Program-made: the position numbers and the translations under genes
Shown here: in pieces, positions 12,891 to 23,828 of the stretch
How the letters are laid out: the number at the start of each line of letters is the position of its first letter
Numbering within the stretch: position 1 is the first letter of the stretch
The notes under the pieces: generated by a model
What the model was told of the DNA's origin: nothing
The model's database searches: none
What the model saw: only the letters and a program-made list of their open reading frames with translations
Assembly: GCA_003254905.1 (NCBI GenBank)
Contig: QANU01096872.1
Span: 181,062 to 245,061, forward strand
Length of the DNA stretch: 64,000 nucleotides
Reading direction: 5' to 3'
From: Nissolia schottii
Lineage: Eukaryota; Streptophyta; Magnoliopsida; Fabales; Fabaceae

Positions 12891-13699
12891 TGAGCTTACA
12901 TTACTGAACATTTTTATGTTTATTTATTTATTTATTTATTTTTATTAGCCCATGCTCATCGAGCAGATTAGTTGATAAGTTTGAGCTGATCGGGAAAGGT
13001 TTCCCCATTAAATACATTGACGTGTTGGGCCAACCTAACCCGTACATATCAGCATTCTTAATGTTTCTTAATTGATCTTTATACTTGATTTTGATTTGTA
13101 TTTGCAAACATGATTGCGGACTCTTCATAATCACATGGATGGAGATGTAGGACCCCTCTATCGTGTATCCGAACGGGAAGACCATGTCAGAATGAGACAA
13201 TGTAAGTACTATAACTATCTACTTTTCAAACACTTGTACAAATCCAGCAATTAATTTGCACCCCATTTTTTTAATGAAAAAAAAAACGGTCGCAAAGATA
13301 CATAAAGAAATGTTGTTGGCATTAATACTGTCAACACAAAATTGTTTGCAGGTAAAGCTCATTCGGATGCCAAGTGAGCCTGCAAGGGTCCCCGTCGATG
13401 AGTCATTCGGCTCAGAACCCGAACAGGTGTTCAACCTAGACAAAGTTGCCCCTTAACAGCAACGAAAGGGAAAGCTCTAATTGAGCCCATCCGTACACGA
13501 ATGTGAGCACTGCGGAGCTCATTGGGGAAGGGGGAAATAGGGAAAAAAGCGTAGGAAGCGTTAAGCGGGTAAAGGGAAAGCACGAATGTAAATAATCAAT
13601 GATTTTGTAAATTACAGCTGTGTATATTTTATGTAAATATAATAGCTTGTGTACAAAGATACTAATCAACCAAGTGATTTTGTTATAAAAGTTATAGCT

Positions 13700-14160
13700 T
13701 TTGTTGAATTAATGTTTGTACATTCCATTGAACAAAGTTTGTGCAATTTGGCGTATAATGTTTGTGTTTTCTAATATACATCTAAGTGTTGAGATTGTGG
13801 ATTTCATTCAATAAAGTTTGTGCATTCTATCAGATAAAGTTTGTGCATCTGTCCCAATAAAGTTTGTGCACTAATTTGAATACTCTGTTCTTTTGATTCT
13901 ATGTTTGATTCTACAGAGTCTATGAAAATTAATGTTTGTGCATCCTAATCTATAATGTTTGTGTACCAATGCTTAATGTTTGTACAATATAATTTATAAA
14001 GATTGTGCTTTGACTGACATAATCTTTGTTCTATTTTGATTCTTTTGAATTAAAGTTTGTGCATCAGTTCTTAATGTTACTACTCTTCATTTTATAAAGT
14101 TTGTGCATTGAGGCGTATAAAGTTTGTGCACCATGTCATATAAAGTTTGTGCATCCGTTT
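13700..14160 (+). repeat. Dispersed 13-base motif array 4
   Basis: About 14 copies in the plus orientation between the convergent 3' ends of the Ulp1-like gene and the transposase gene. Confidence 0.9.
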
Positions 14161-14259
14161 TTCTTTATTATCAGTTTTAATACATGTTGATCCTATCAGT
14201 AAGAAAATCTTACTACCCTGAACAAAAAAATTCCACTAAAAAATCATTATCCGTTTGTT

Positions 14260-17106
14260 CTAATGTCTTTCATGGAATAAGTTCAACAAAGACACAAATC
14301 CCCCAGGGGAATGTGGGATAAAAAATTGAGGTGGAAGTTCGATCGAATCTGCTTGTTGAGACACTGCCTCGACAGAATTTGTACCTACATGGTCCTGCAT
14401 GAAAGATTTAATGCACAAACATTATCAGTAAAAATGAACAACCTTTAATCACACTTGTACATAAACATTACCAATAAATCTAATAAATTAGCAAACATCA
14501 TCAATGATTTACAAACCTTGATGAACCTTTCAATGGTTTGTTTCTTCGCACGCTTCCTCCTCACACATCTATTGGTTGTTGATTCTTTCCTCCTTGTACT
14601 TGGCCTGCCTTTGCATGACACATGAGGAGGGCTGCGTATGTCATTCAATGAAATTGAGCAACCATCACTGCGGCTCTCGTTGACATTAGAAGATGTGCTT
14701 AATAGATGTGATTGTAATCCAACCTCGACTATATCTAGTGCCTGGTGAAGTAAGCTCATTCCCTCCTCCGTGGCTACAGCGCATTCTCCAACATTGTAAA
14801 AAATGGATGCATAGACCATCATACCTATCCTTTACTGCCCCCGTCCTACTAATGTCATGGCTGCTCTTTATTGTGCTATACCTCTGCTTAATGTTTTTGC
14901 TCCACCGATTGAGTATGTATTTTGTCGAAATTTCCCTTACTCTTTCAAGCCTAAGCACACACAAACAATGCCAGCCAATTGTCCCCCTTGACTCAAAAAC
15001 ACAGAATTGACACCTAACATCGTGCGAGTCTCCATCGAATAGCACATCACACGACAACTCTCTTACCTTACCTTTAACCTCAACTTCTTCGGCAACTGTG
15101 TAGGTTAATTTGGTGTCTTGCTTGTCTTTGAGCAGTGTATTGCAATTTACCTTTGCTCTAAACTCATTTTGTACTTCCCGAAACTTGTCATGTGTGTACT
15201 CTAATTGAAATTGCTTCTCAATTAAGGATGTCGTCACACAAGGAATTATCGTCTTAAAACTACTCAAGCTCCTTTTGCACCTTCGATGCAAGCACATTGT
15301 CATATTGCTTGGCAAATTACTTCAAGCTTCTCTTTGGGTTTAAGTATCCATCAAAAAATGCATGCATGATCTCACTCCTCTGTGTGCTTCTCATTCCAGC
15401 CCAAAATTCATTGCTAAGGTATATTGGAACCCATCTGCTGCATTCGTTGTATAGACCTGATGTACACAAACATTAACATAATTAGTGCATAAACATTAGC
15501 AAAACTAGTACACAAACTTTATCATAACCTTTGTTAAAGAGACAGTTCATAAAAAATGACAGTGTTGCTGCACAATCACTGCCACTATTCGTGCACAAAC
15601 TTTATCATAACCAGTGCACAAATATTATCACATCTTGTGCACAAACTAAATCAAAAAAACATACTCCCCCTCCCCCAATTTATTTTACATAAAATATAAC
15701 AACAAGTGTGCATAACCATTAATATAATCAGTGCACAAACATTATCACATCTTGTGCACAAATATTAACACAACTTGTGCACAAACTTTATTATAACCAG
15801 TGCACAGACTACCTAAAAAAAGTGCCCCCACACAATTGATTATACATAAAATCTGACAACAATTGTGCACATACATTATCACATTCAATGCACAAACTTA
15901 AATCTAAAAAATTTAAAATAAATTTAACAAATATGCTAACCAAGGATTTAAAAAAATATATCGTCCAACCACACATTGTCTTCAAGGTTGTACTTTGTTA
16001 AGAATCTAGACCACTGATCTTCGAAATCCTAAATAGATAATGTTTCCCACATGATATTTTTAAGCTCGACCTTGATCTTGACATATTGCTTGCACCCTTT
16101 CAATTTTTCTGGTATCTTTTTCATAATATGCCAAATGCACCATCGATGTCATGCACCAGGCATCACAATTTCAATTGCATTCTGCATCGTTTTGCGTTGA
16201 TCGGTCAATATACCGTTTGGTCGCTTCCCCAACATACATTTAACCTAGCATTCAAATAGCCACACAAAAGACGATATTTCCTCCCCTGATAGCAACGCAC
16301 ATCCAAGCACGGACATCCCATGGTGGTTAACGCCTACAAACAAACCAAATGGCATATAATACCTATTAATGCCATATGTTGTGTCAAACAAAACCATATC
16401 ACCAAATTATTCATGAGCCCCTCGGCTCCTTGCATCTACCCAAAAAAACATTTTTAATCTGATTTTCATCATCAACCTCAACGTCGTACCAAAAGTTCGG
16501 ATTCTGCTCCTTCATTCTTACAAAATATTCCATTAGAGCTTTTGCATCTCCATCCTCCTGATGCACCTCTCTGTTAACATAATTTCCCACATCTTTTTCA
16601 ATGAAGTTTAATTCGCATGCCCACCGCCTTGATGAACAAGAGTTTGGTATGTCTTGTTTACTCTAACACCAGCTCTATCATTTAACTCAATCATCCGCTT
16701 TACTTGCATATTTATACTTCAGTTCTCCTTGAAAAGCCTTGCTTTTGAAGGGTACACTTCATGCAAATGAGCATTAGCAACACTCCTTATCACCCACAAC
16801 TTGGTATCTCCATTTTGTACCTTTGATACAGAGATTCTCGCTTCACATTTCGCCGTTGAGGTTGGATTGGTCTTGTCAAATGTTGGTATTTTAGAAGCTC
16901 GACACCCTTCCCTAGTACATGACAGTATTTGATACTTAATCTATTTATCTTCCGTGAATTTGGTACTCCTTATCCTCCATGTAAATTCAATATTCTTAGC
17001 ATACTTGTTGTAGAATTCTTTAACTGCCTCCAATGTGTCAAAATGCATGCCAACCTTTGATACCTCTTCTTCTTCAATAGCAACAGAACATGTGCCCTGT
17101 TGGATA
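14260..17106 (-). pseudogene. FAR1/FRS-type MULE transposase, decayed
   Basis: Read on the minus strand. 17100-16925 gives a FAR1-type DNA-binding region (GMHFDTLEAVKEFYNKYAKN, WRIRSTKF). About 16860-16640 gives the rest of that domain. About 16420-16230 gives the MULE catalytic core (GDMVLFDTTYGINRYYMPFG, GVNHHGMSVLGCALLSGEE) with the first catalytic Asp in FDTTY. About 16170-15960 continues the core (IWHIMKK-like, LKGCKQYVKIK). 15470-15300 gives NEFWAGMRSTQRSEIMHAFF. 15060-14930 gives a SWIM-like zinc-finger segment (RCQFCVFESRGTIGWHCLC) in which the expected Cys of the C-x-H pair is not in place. The last exon, 14260-14394, is intact and ends PGGFVSLLNLFHERH-stop. Several in-frame stops and frameshifts make it non-functional as read. 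Its introns carry the 13-base motif in the minus orientation. Confidence 0.8.
14405..15900 (-). repeat. Dispersed 13-base motif, minus-oriented copies
   Basis: About 15 copies appear as TGCACAAAC[T/A]TTAT on the plus strand, i.e. the same motif on the minus strand. They concentrate at 14405-14465 and 15455-15900, in introns of the minus-strand transposase gene. Exons between them lack it. Confidence 0.88.
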
Positions 17107-17705
17107 ATGTTTATGCATTCCATCAGATAATGTTTGTGCGCGCACCCATATAAAGTTTGTGCACTCCAATCATATATCAGATTCTGCAAAATGCTTAACT
17201 ATATGTTAAGTATTATGTATATCTGTAAAGTTTGTGCATGAGAATGTATAAAGTTTGTGTACAAATGTTTATAATGTATGTGCATTAATAGTTATAAAGT
17301 TTGAGTAAAATATCTATGTTAAACTTATAATGTTTGTGCATTTTCACGCATAATGTTTGTGCACGCAACTATATAAAGATTGTACATATGTCAGATTCTG
17401 CAAAATACTTAACTATAAGTTAAGCATTATGCATACTTGGAAAGTTTGTGCATGAGTATAAAGTTTGTGTACACATGTTTGTAATGTATGTGAACTAATA
17501 GTAATAAAGTTTGTGTACACATGTTTGTCATGTATGTAAAATATCTATGTTAAACTTATAATGCTTATGCACTAAAATGAATAAAGTTTGTGCATTGCTA
17601 GCTAAGATGTTTGAGTAAAATCACTATGTTAAGCTTGTATAATGTTTGTGCACTCACACGTACAAAGTTTGTGCAATATCGCGTATAATGTTTGTGCACC
17701 TAATT
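17100..17705 (+). repeat. Dispersed 13-base motif array 5
   Basis: About 19 copies in the plus orientation, upstream of the minus-strand transposase gene. A higher-order duplication is visible: the block CAGATTCTGCAAAAT.CTTAACTAT followed by several motifs appears at about 17177 and again at about 17393. Confidence 0.88.
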
Positions 17706-18119
17706 ATCTATATTTGAATATGTAAAAGATCGTGATCTAACATACACTTCACAAACAATGAATCAAACAACGCGAAAATTTACCACGTTCTTTGGTATTT
17801 GAACGATCACCAAGAATGGATTCACATCAAGCTCTACGCTACTACTGCTCTCTGCATAAACTCGCTCATGATTCTAGTGGTTATGGTGGTGAGATATGGT
17901 GGGATCGAGACTGTGGTATAGTGGTTATGAGTGGCGTAATGACGAGCTTTGAAATCAGGGTTTGAAAATTCGTTTGAGATAGCGTGGAATTGCGTAACAA
18001 AATCGTGTGGGAGTATGTGACATTCTAAATAAGGAAAGTCTACTGTAGACCATATAATTGTCATTAATTGCATATAATTCGATGGCATATGTATGGGTGT
18101 ACGAGTTTAGAGTGTACAC

Positions 18120-20532
18120 CAAGCATTTTCCTATTATTATTTGGGTTTAGTTTTAAGTTTTGGCAATGTAAACTTTTTTAGTATATTTAATGTATTTTCA
18201 AATATTTGATGGTTAATAACAATCACAACAATTATAAAAAAAATCAACTTTTTTTTATGGTGTATCATTCAGGGTGGAATAAACTTTTTGGCAATGCAAA
18301 GCTTTTGGATGCTTACGACGTCGTGTCGCCGCATTAGTGAAACGGCGAAACCGACCGGGCCCCCCACGCAAAAGGTCCCCCATTAGCTGCAGGGAAAGCA
18401 TACCTGCATGTCGAGAACAGCGTGCTCCTGCCTTCTGATTATGATCACGCTCACCCATAAAGCACTCTGCTACCCACGTCTTCCACGTTTCTTCATCACA
18501 ACGGCGATTCCTGGCGGTGCTTACTCTACGCCAGTTCACGGGGAACAACACCACTGCTTGCCTTTCGCTCCATCGCTAACACGTGAAGCTTGGTACTCTT
18601 CTACACGTACCATGTGCACCTCTTGAGCCAACAACGCATTTACGAAACTGCCCCTCAATTCGATTTCACTTGCACGAGTGTGTTTGAAGGACAATTTCAG
18701 TTATTACTGTTACATTTTTTTTTCTTCCTCAATACGTGAAAAGAAATGTGAAAAACTAGTAATTCACCATTCAAAGATGTAAAATAATGTATTTACTAAT
18801 TTAACATTAATAATGTGAAGTTAAGTAAAGGTGAGGATTAGTGTTGACAAGGCATACAAATTTCTGTAATTATGTTTAGGACGGAAATTTTGAATTCAAA
18901 ATTGAAATTCAGTATCAAGTGTTACTAAATTAGCTCAAAAGACACATCTTCATTTGAAACTCAAATCTCTATCCCACGTGGATCCTGAAATAAGATCTCA
19001 ACAAGTACTACAAGCAGTTCTTTCGTGGTTTTTTTGAAAGTTTTATAAATATGTTTTTAATTTCTAAAAAATTACAAATTTTATATTTTACTCTTAAAAA
19101 AATATTAAAAATTAATGTTAACAATTTTTTTTTTAAATTTAGTCTTTTTGTCAAGTTAGACAATTAACTACTGTGATTGATATAACGGTTAACGTGCAAT
19201 GTCATGTGATTAGCCATATGACATCCATCCAATTAACCGTCCAACTTGATCGGAATTATCAAAACAATTTTCTAACAATTTTTTTAAGAGTAAATACAAA
19301 ATTTATAATTTTTTTAAAAATTAAAAATATATTTAACACATTCGTTTTTTTTCTCAGTAAAATCAAAAACATTAAACACTGGTACCTATCAACCGATAAA
19401 CATTTTGTAAAACAAAAAGACAAAAGTTGATTATTTTGACTTCTATCCAAGAACAGAATCCCGTACACATCGAGAATTTCAGTGTTATTCCTCATAAATA
19501 AATAGTGTTGCCTGGACCACCTCTAAAAATTAATATTTTATCGCTCTTTTCACCCTACATTATGAAAACTCACTAAATAAGATAGTAAATATGAATTGGT
19601 TCAACCCACAATGAGATTTTCATTTTCTCTTATCTCTTATTTTGACATTCGTTTTCGTGAGTGACTTTAATCTTAGATGTAAATCAAAGTTATTCAATTT
19701 TGTGTTTTTTTATTTCTCTTTTGGTGTGTTTTTTTTCTCCTCTCTTTGTGATGTGTTATCTCTATATGTGAATTTTTTTTAATAGAGAATCTTACATATA
19801 ATAATGATATTTAAATTTATTGTCAAAGAATACATAATGTATTTTTTAAATTATAACACTTGACGTGTTAATTTATAATATAAAATATATTTATACATTG
19901 ATAGTCTTTAAGTAAGGAATAAAGTTATAAATCTTTCGAATAACGTGTATTTATATTTTATTAAGATTAATTTTAACGTATCATCACTCCACACCCGTAC
20001 GTTATCTCGTGTATATGTAGATTTCGGCATATATAGATTTCAACATTTACATCCTGATCCTTTCCTTTTTTTTTAAATAAAAAATTGACAAATATATTTA
20101 TCATCTTATCATTTATTTAGTATCAATAACTATAATTTAAGTGTGAACTTTATGATATGTGTGAAAAGAAAATTTTAATTTTAATATTAAAATTGGTATA
20201 CGAATATCATTTTTATAATATAAGATAATTACCTAAATAAACAGTATGATAGATGAACATAACTCTTCTTTTTACCGTGAGAATAAAAGGATCTTGATTT
20301 TTAATTATTACCTTGCATTCCACACATTTTATACTTCAATTTTGCATCAAAACAGTAAATCTTTTCTACATATTTTTTTCTTCATCATAGAAAGATTAGC
20401 TTAGGATTATGAATGAACTAAAGCAGGAATCAACCGTTTTAGTTGCCGGGTGAAAGCAGTTCCTTTCTGTGTTCACTTGTTTGCTTCAAACTCCAAAAGA
20501 CCCATTTTTCTTCCACTCTTGTGTTCTTCTCT
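18120..20532. other. Intergenic stretch between the MULE and the TBL2-like gene
   Basis: AT-rich except for a GC-rich island at about 18300-18640. That island has overlapping open frames on both strands (for example minus 18554-18255) with no recognised domain; it could be a captured gene fragment. A palindromic MITE-like repeat lies at 19035-19345 (own entry). Sequence from about 20300 should hold the TBL2 promoter. A short upstream ATG frame begins at about 20409 and stops at 20453. Confidence 0.5.
19035..19345. mobile_element. MITE-like inverted repeat (AAATATGTTTTTAATTT family)
   Basis: The left end AAATATGTTTTTAATTTCTA... is mirrored by the right end ...TTAAAAATATATTTA. The inner arms TTTTATATTTTACTCTTAAA and AAGAGTAAATACAAAATTTA are also complementary. 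The centre carries GTTAACGTGCAATGTCATG. Similar ends recur at 31694, 34049 and 41405. Confidence 0.6.
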
Positions 20533-23500
20533 ATGCCTTGGAACCACCATGCTTTTGCTCAAGGCTTCGCTCTATTGAACACAAGACCCAGCAAACCCAA
20601 GAGGGCATGCATGCTCTTCTTCTCCTCCTCCATGATCCCCAAGAGACTCACATTCTCTGAGTCCTTTAATCTCCACTCACACAGAAGGAAACTCTTCTCT
20701 CGCTTCAGTTTAGGCCTTGGAGCTTCTCTGCTTCTCCTCTCCCTGTTCCTTCTCAGTAACTCCCTCAGGGTCCCCAAAGTTGAAGTTTTTCTCCCGCAAT
20801 TCGACACTGTTACTGGTGCCAATTCTTCATCCCCTTCTTGCCCCTTCACACTTAACACTGACGGTAACCACTCTTATAACAGGAACAAAAATGTTTCTGA
20901 CACTTCAGGGAGTGTTGTTGTTGTTGCTGTTAGTAACAGAACCGGTGAAGATGCTAACATGAAGAAGGCTTTGCAGGAAGAAGAAATGGTGGGTTTTGAG
21001 GATACCCTTTTGGCGAATCTCACTGAGAATGTTAATAGGTCAAGCTTGCATGCTGGGGATCATGGTTATGATGAAGCAGAGGAACCGGTTGAGAAAAACG
21101 GTGCACTGGTTAGTGATAAAGGGAGTTTGTTTGATTCTGATGGGAATGGGGAACATGGTGGTGGGAATTCTTCTATGGTGGCCAAAGATTCGAACTTGCA
21201 TGTTGATGGAAAAAGAGTTGCTGCAAATTCAAGTCTTTCTGGTGAAACTCAGAAAAATTCCAGTTTTATTCCTAATGTGGGGTCAGAGAACAATAATGTG
21301 AGTAATCCTTCATTCAGGGGAAAGCATGAAGGGGATTTGATTGAGCAGAAGAATAATGTAACTGTCATTCGTAGTGGTTCTTCCCAAGTGGAGGAATTGA
21401 TGGTGCATGTTGGTTTGAATGAGAAATGTGACATCTTTGATGGGCAGTGGGTGAGGGATGATTCGAAGCCGTACTATGGTTATGGTTTAGGGTCTTGTCC
21501 CCTCATAGACAGAGATTTTGACTGTCATCTTAATGGGAGGCCTGATGCTGATTATGTGAAATGGAAATGGCAGCCAAATGGATGCAACATTCCAAGGTAT
21601 GAACTGTCTGTTGCTGTTTTTCACTAATAACAGCTATGAAGTGTTGGCAATATCATTCATCTAGAATAGGAAAATAAGTTTTTCATAATCTTGCAAGAAA
21701 GGGGAATAAGAATGATTCAATAAAGATTAATTACTTTTTAGGATTTTAAGAAATTGATTGCATTTACATTTTACTTCATTGAGTAGTTATGATGATTATT
21801 AAGAGGATGAGTTAAGAGGATATAACATTACTCGGTTCAATGCCACCGATTTGCAATTTAATTTCTAAGCAAATCAACGACATTTAATTTCACCTAAAAA
21901 TATGCATTTTCTTACCTTGTATTCAGTTAATTATAATTAATTGATGCCATATTATTATGCTTTCAGTTTGAATGCAAGTGATTTCCTGGAGAGTTTGAGA
22001 GGGCAGAGGCTGGTTTTCGTGGGGGATTCACTCAACAGGAACATGTGGGAGTCCCTCATCTGTATCCTCCGCCAAAGCATCAGGCACAAGAAACGTGTCT
22101 TTGAAATTTCAGGAAAAAGGGAATTCAAGAAGAAAGATGTCTATGCTTTTAGATTCGAGGTAAGTTCTCTTTTGTTGAGTCTTGGCGTCATGTTAGATTT
22201 GCTCCTGATTACATAAAATGATATTTCAGACTTCACATTGGGAGGACCTATTGCTTAAAGCTGAAATGTCATTCAGTGCGATTAGGAACATCTCCAACAC
22301 GACAGTGACTTCACGACAATTTATCATTTTGTAATGGCATCATCTCATTAGAATTTCAATGCTTTTATCTTTTTAGGACTACAATTGTTCGGTGGATTTT
22401 GTTGTGTCGCCATTCATTGTTCGAGAGTCAACTTTCAAAGGCAAAAATGGGTCATTTGAGACATTAAGGCTGGATTTGATGGAGAAGACAACAACCAAGT
22501 ATCAGGATGCTGACATCATAGTCTTCAACACTGGCCATTGGTGGACCCATGAGAAAACGTCGAAAGGGTGAGTTCAATTCCTTAAGCATATCATTGTCCA
22601 TGTTTTGAAGAGGAATAATGATAGAGTTTTAGCATATCAACTTCAGATTCCTATATAGAATATGATTGTATGTAACATTGCTTTATTAATCATGATATTA
22701 ATCTCTCGTCTTATTAACCTCTTCTATATTACCTATTGTTTGTGCTCCTCGTAAGCATATAGAATGAAGGTGACGTTTCACACATTGTCTAATAAGATAA
22801 CTGTTGCAGAGAAGATTACTATCAAGAAGGGAACCATGTATACCCAAGACTCAAGGTTCTAGATGCATATACAAGGGCTTTGACCACTTGGGCTAGATGG
22901 GTTGACCAAAACATCGATCCAAATCGAACTCAAGTTTTCTTCAGAGGATACTCAGCCACGCATTTCTGGTATCACTCTCTTTTACTAGTCTTCCATTCCA
23001 AAATTCAATAGCATAATTTATATACTCTAAAGTCAAAACTAATTGAAGTATTTTTCTAACTGGAAATTCATGTAAGGTTAATTAAAATTAGACATGCAAA
23101 CTTGCCAAGGTCCTGTCTCATCTGATATCACTAACACTGTGTTCACTTGCCCTTCGAGGAATATATTTATTTAATGATGAACATGCAATATGTCATTGTT
23201 TGGAAAATGGAGATTATGGAACCATTTGGTAATTGACATTATACCTAAGATCTTTTTATACATTGCAAATATCAGGAGATAAACAGAAAGTTCTTGGCGG
23301 TTGAAAACTTGGGAGTATACACAATAGTTGATTATCATGAATCGTGCTCAAAATGCAGTAACTTGTATTGCATATTCTAGAATATAATTGGCTTTTGAAA
23401 TGTTATGTACACCATAACTTGCATCACCCTCACTAAGTTAAGCATGCCCTGATGAATAAGCTCTAATACTTTGCAGGGGTGGCCAATGGAATTCAGGAGG

Positions 23501-23828
23501 ACAGTGCCACCAAGAAACCGAACCGATATTTAATGAGACTTACTTGCAAAAGTACCCTTCGAAAATGTGGGCGCTAGAGCATGTCATCCAAGGCATGAAG
23601 ACCCCAGTGGTATACATGAACATAAGCAGGCTCACTGATTACAGAAAAGATGGGCATCCTTCCATTTACAGAAAGGAGTATAAGACATCATCGGCGACGG
23701 ATATGAACCCGTCGACTGCGCTATATGAAGATTGTAGCCATTGGTGCTTGCCTGGGGTACCAGATACTTGGAATGAATTGCTTTATGCTTCTCTCTTAAA
23801 ATATGGAAAGGGAGCTTGGAAAAGGTGA
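20533..23828 (+). CDS. TBL2: Trichome birefringence-like protein, TBL2-like, 652 aa (Golgi polysaccharide O-acetyltransferase family)
   Basis: TBL/PMR5 proteins are Golgi type II membrane enzymes that O-acetylate cell-wall polysaccharides (family knowledge; the substrate of this one is unknown). Exons 20533-21596, 21967-22159, 22377-22567, 22810-22968 and 23477-23828 are all GT-AG and total 1959 nt. The membrane anchor is about residues 56-77 ([20 protein letters not shown]). A long Ser/Asn/Gly-rich stalk with many N-x-S/T sites follows to about 295. The PMR5N/TBL domain runs from [11 protein letters not shown] to [11 protein letters not shown] (about 296-354). The catalytic GDS is at 374-376 ([12 protein letters not shown]) and the DxxH at 621-624 ([16 protein letters not shown]). 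The start is uncertain: in-frame ATGs also lie at 20611 and 20632. The last ([12 protein letters not shown]) would leave a cytosolic tail of about 22 residues, closer to family usage. Assignment to TBL2 rather than another long-stalk TBL rests partly on gene context. Confidence 0.92.

Larger units (their letters stand above)
9702..13456 (+). pseudogene. Ulp1-like (C48 cysteine protease) gene of the MULE, decayed
   Basis: Starts ATGGCTCCTCCAAGA at 9702 (MAPPRSDKGKGIAKD). Recognisable exons follow: 9702-9834; about 9910-10172 (STKQLAKVCAALTRDQR..., FGRVDVKTELIGVVLGLP); 10272-10600; about 11039-11166 (HKDKFGPFDLLRDPLLPW); 11778-12140; 12213-12334; about 12425-12545; 12950-13150; 13352-13456. Exon 11166 joins 11778 in phase 0 across an intron. 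The C-terminal protease core is visible: VNNEHWWLYALDV (catalytic His in HWW, near 12432) and HDCGLFIITWMEM with the nucleophile Cys codon at 13115-13117. Damage includes a TAG right after WMEM (13149), a missing 3' splice site before about 9910, and an initial exon/core junction that needs shifts. Family role: SUMO-type peptidase, but in MULEs the function is unknown. Confidence 0.75.
8738..18119. mobile_element. Large Mutator-like element with FAR1-type transposase and Ulp1-like gene (KI-MULE type)
   Basis: Two convergent decayed genes define this element: an Ulp1/C48 protease-like gene on the plus strand (9702-13456) and a FAR1/MULE transposase on the minus strand (14260-17106). MULEs carrying Ulp1-like genes are known in plants as Kaonashi/KI-MULEs (family knowledge). 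The proposed ends share an imperfect inverted similarity: the left end starts TGTACACCACAATTTGATAC at 8738, and the right end read inward starts GTGTACACTCTAAACTCGTA at 18119. Both then show a '(C)GATACATACACC'-like block. The TIR is weak and no clear 9-bp target duplication was found, so the borders are approximate. Confidence 0.7.

Noticed and set aside
8711-18140. TATTATTAT as target duplication of the large MULE (near 8715-8725 and 18131-18140)
   Set aside because: Low-complexity AT sequence present in many places, and not adjacent to the best inverted ends.
20559-20858. 99-residue minus-strand frame
   Set aside because: Antisense of TBL2 exon 1, open only because of its Ser/Leu-rich codons.
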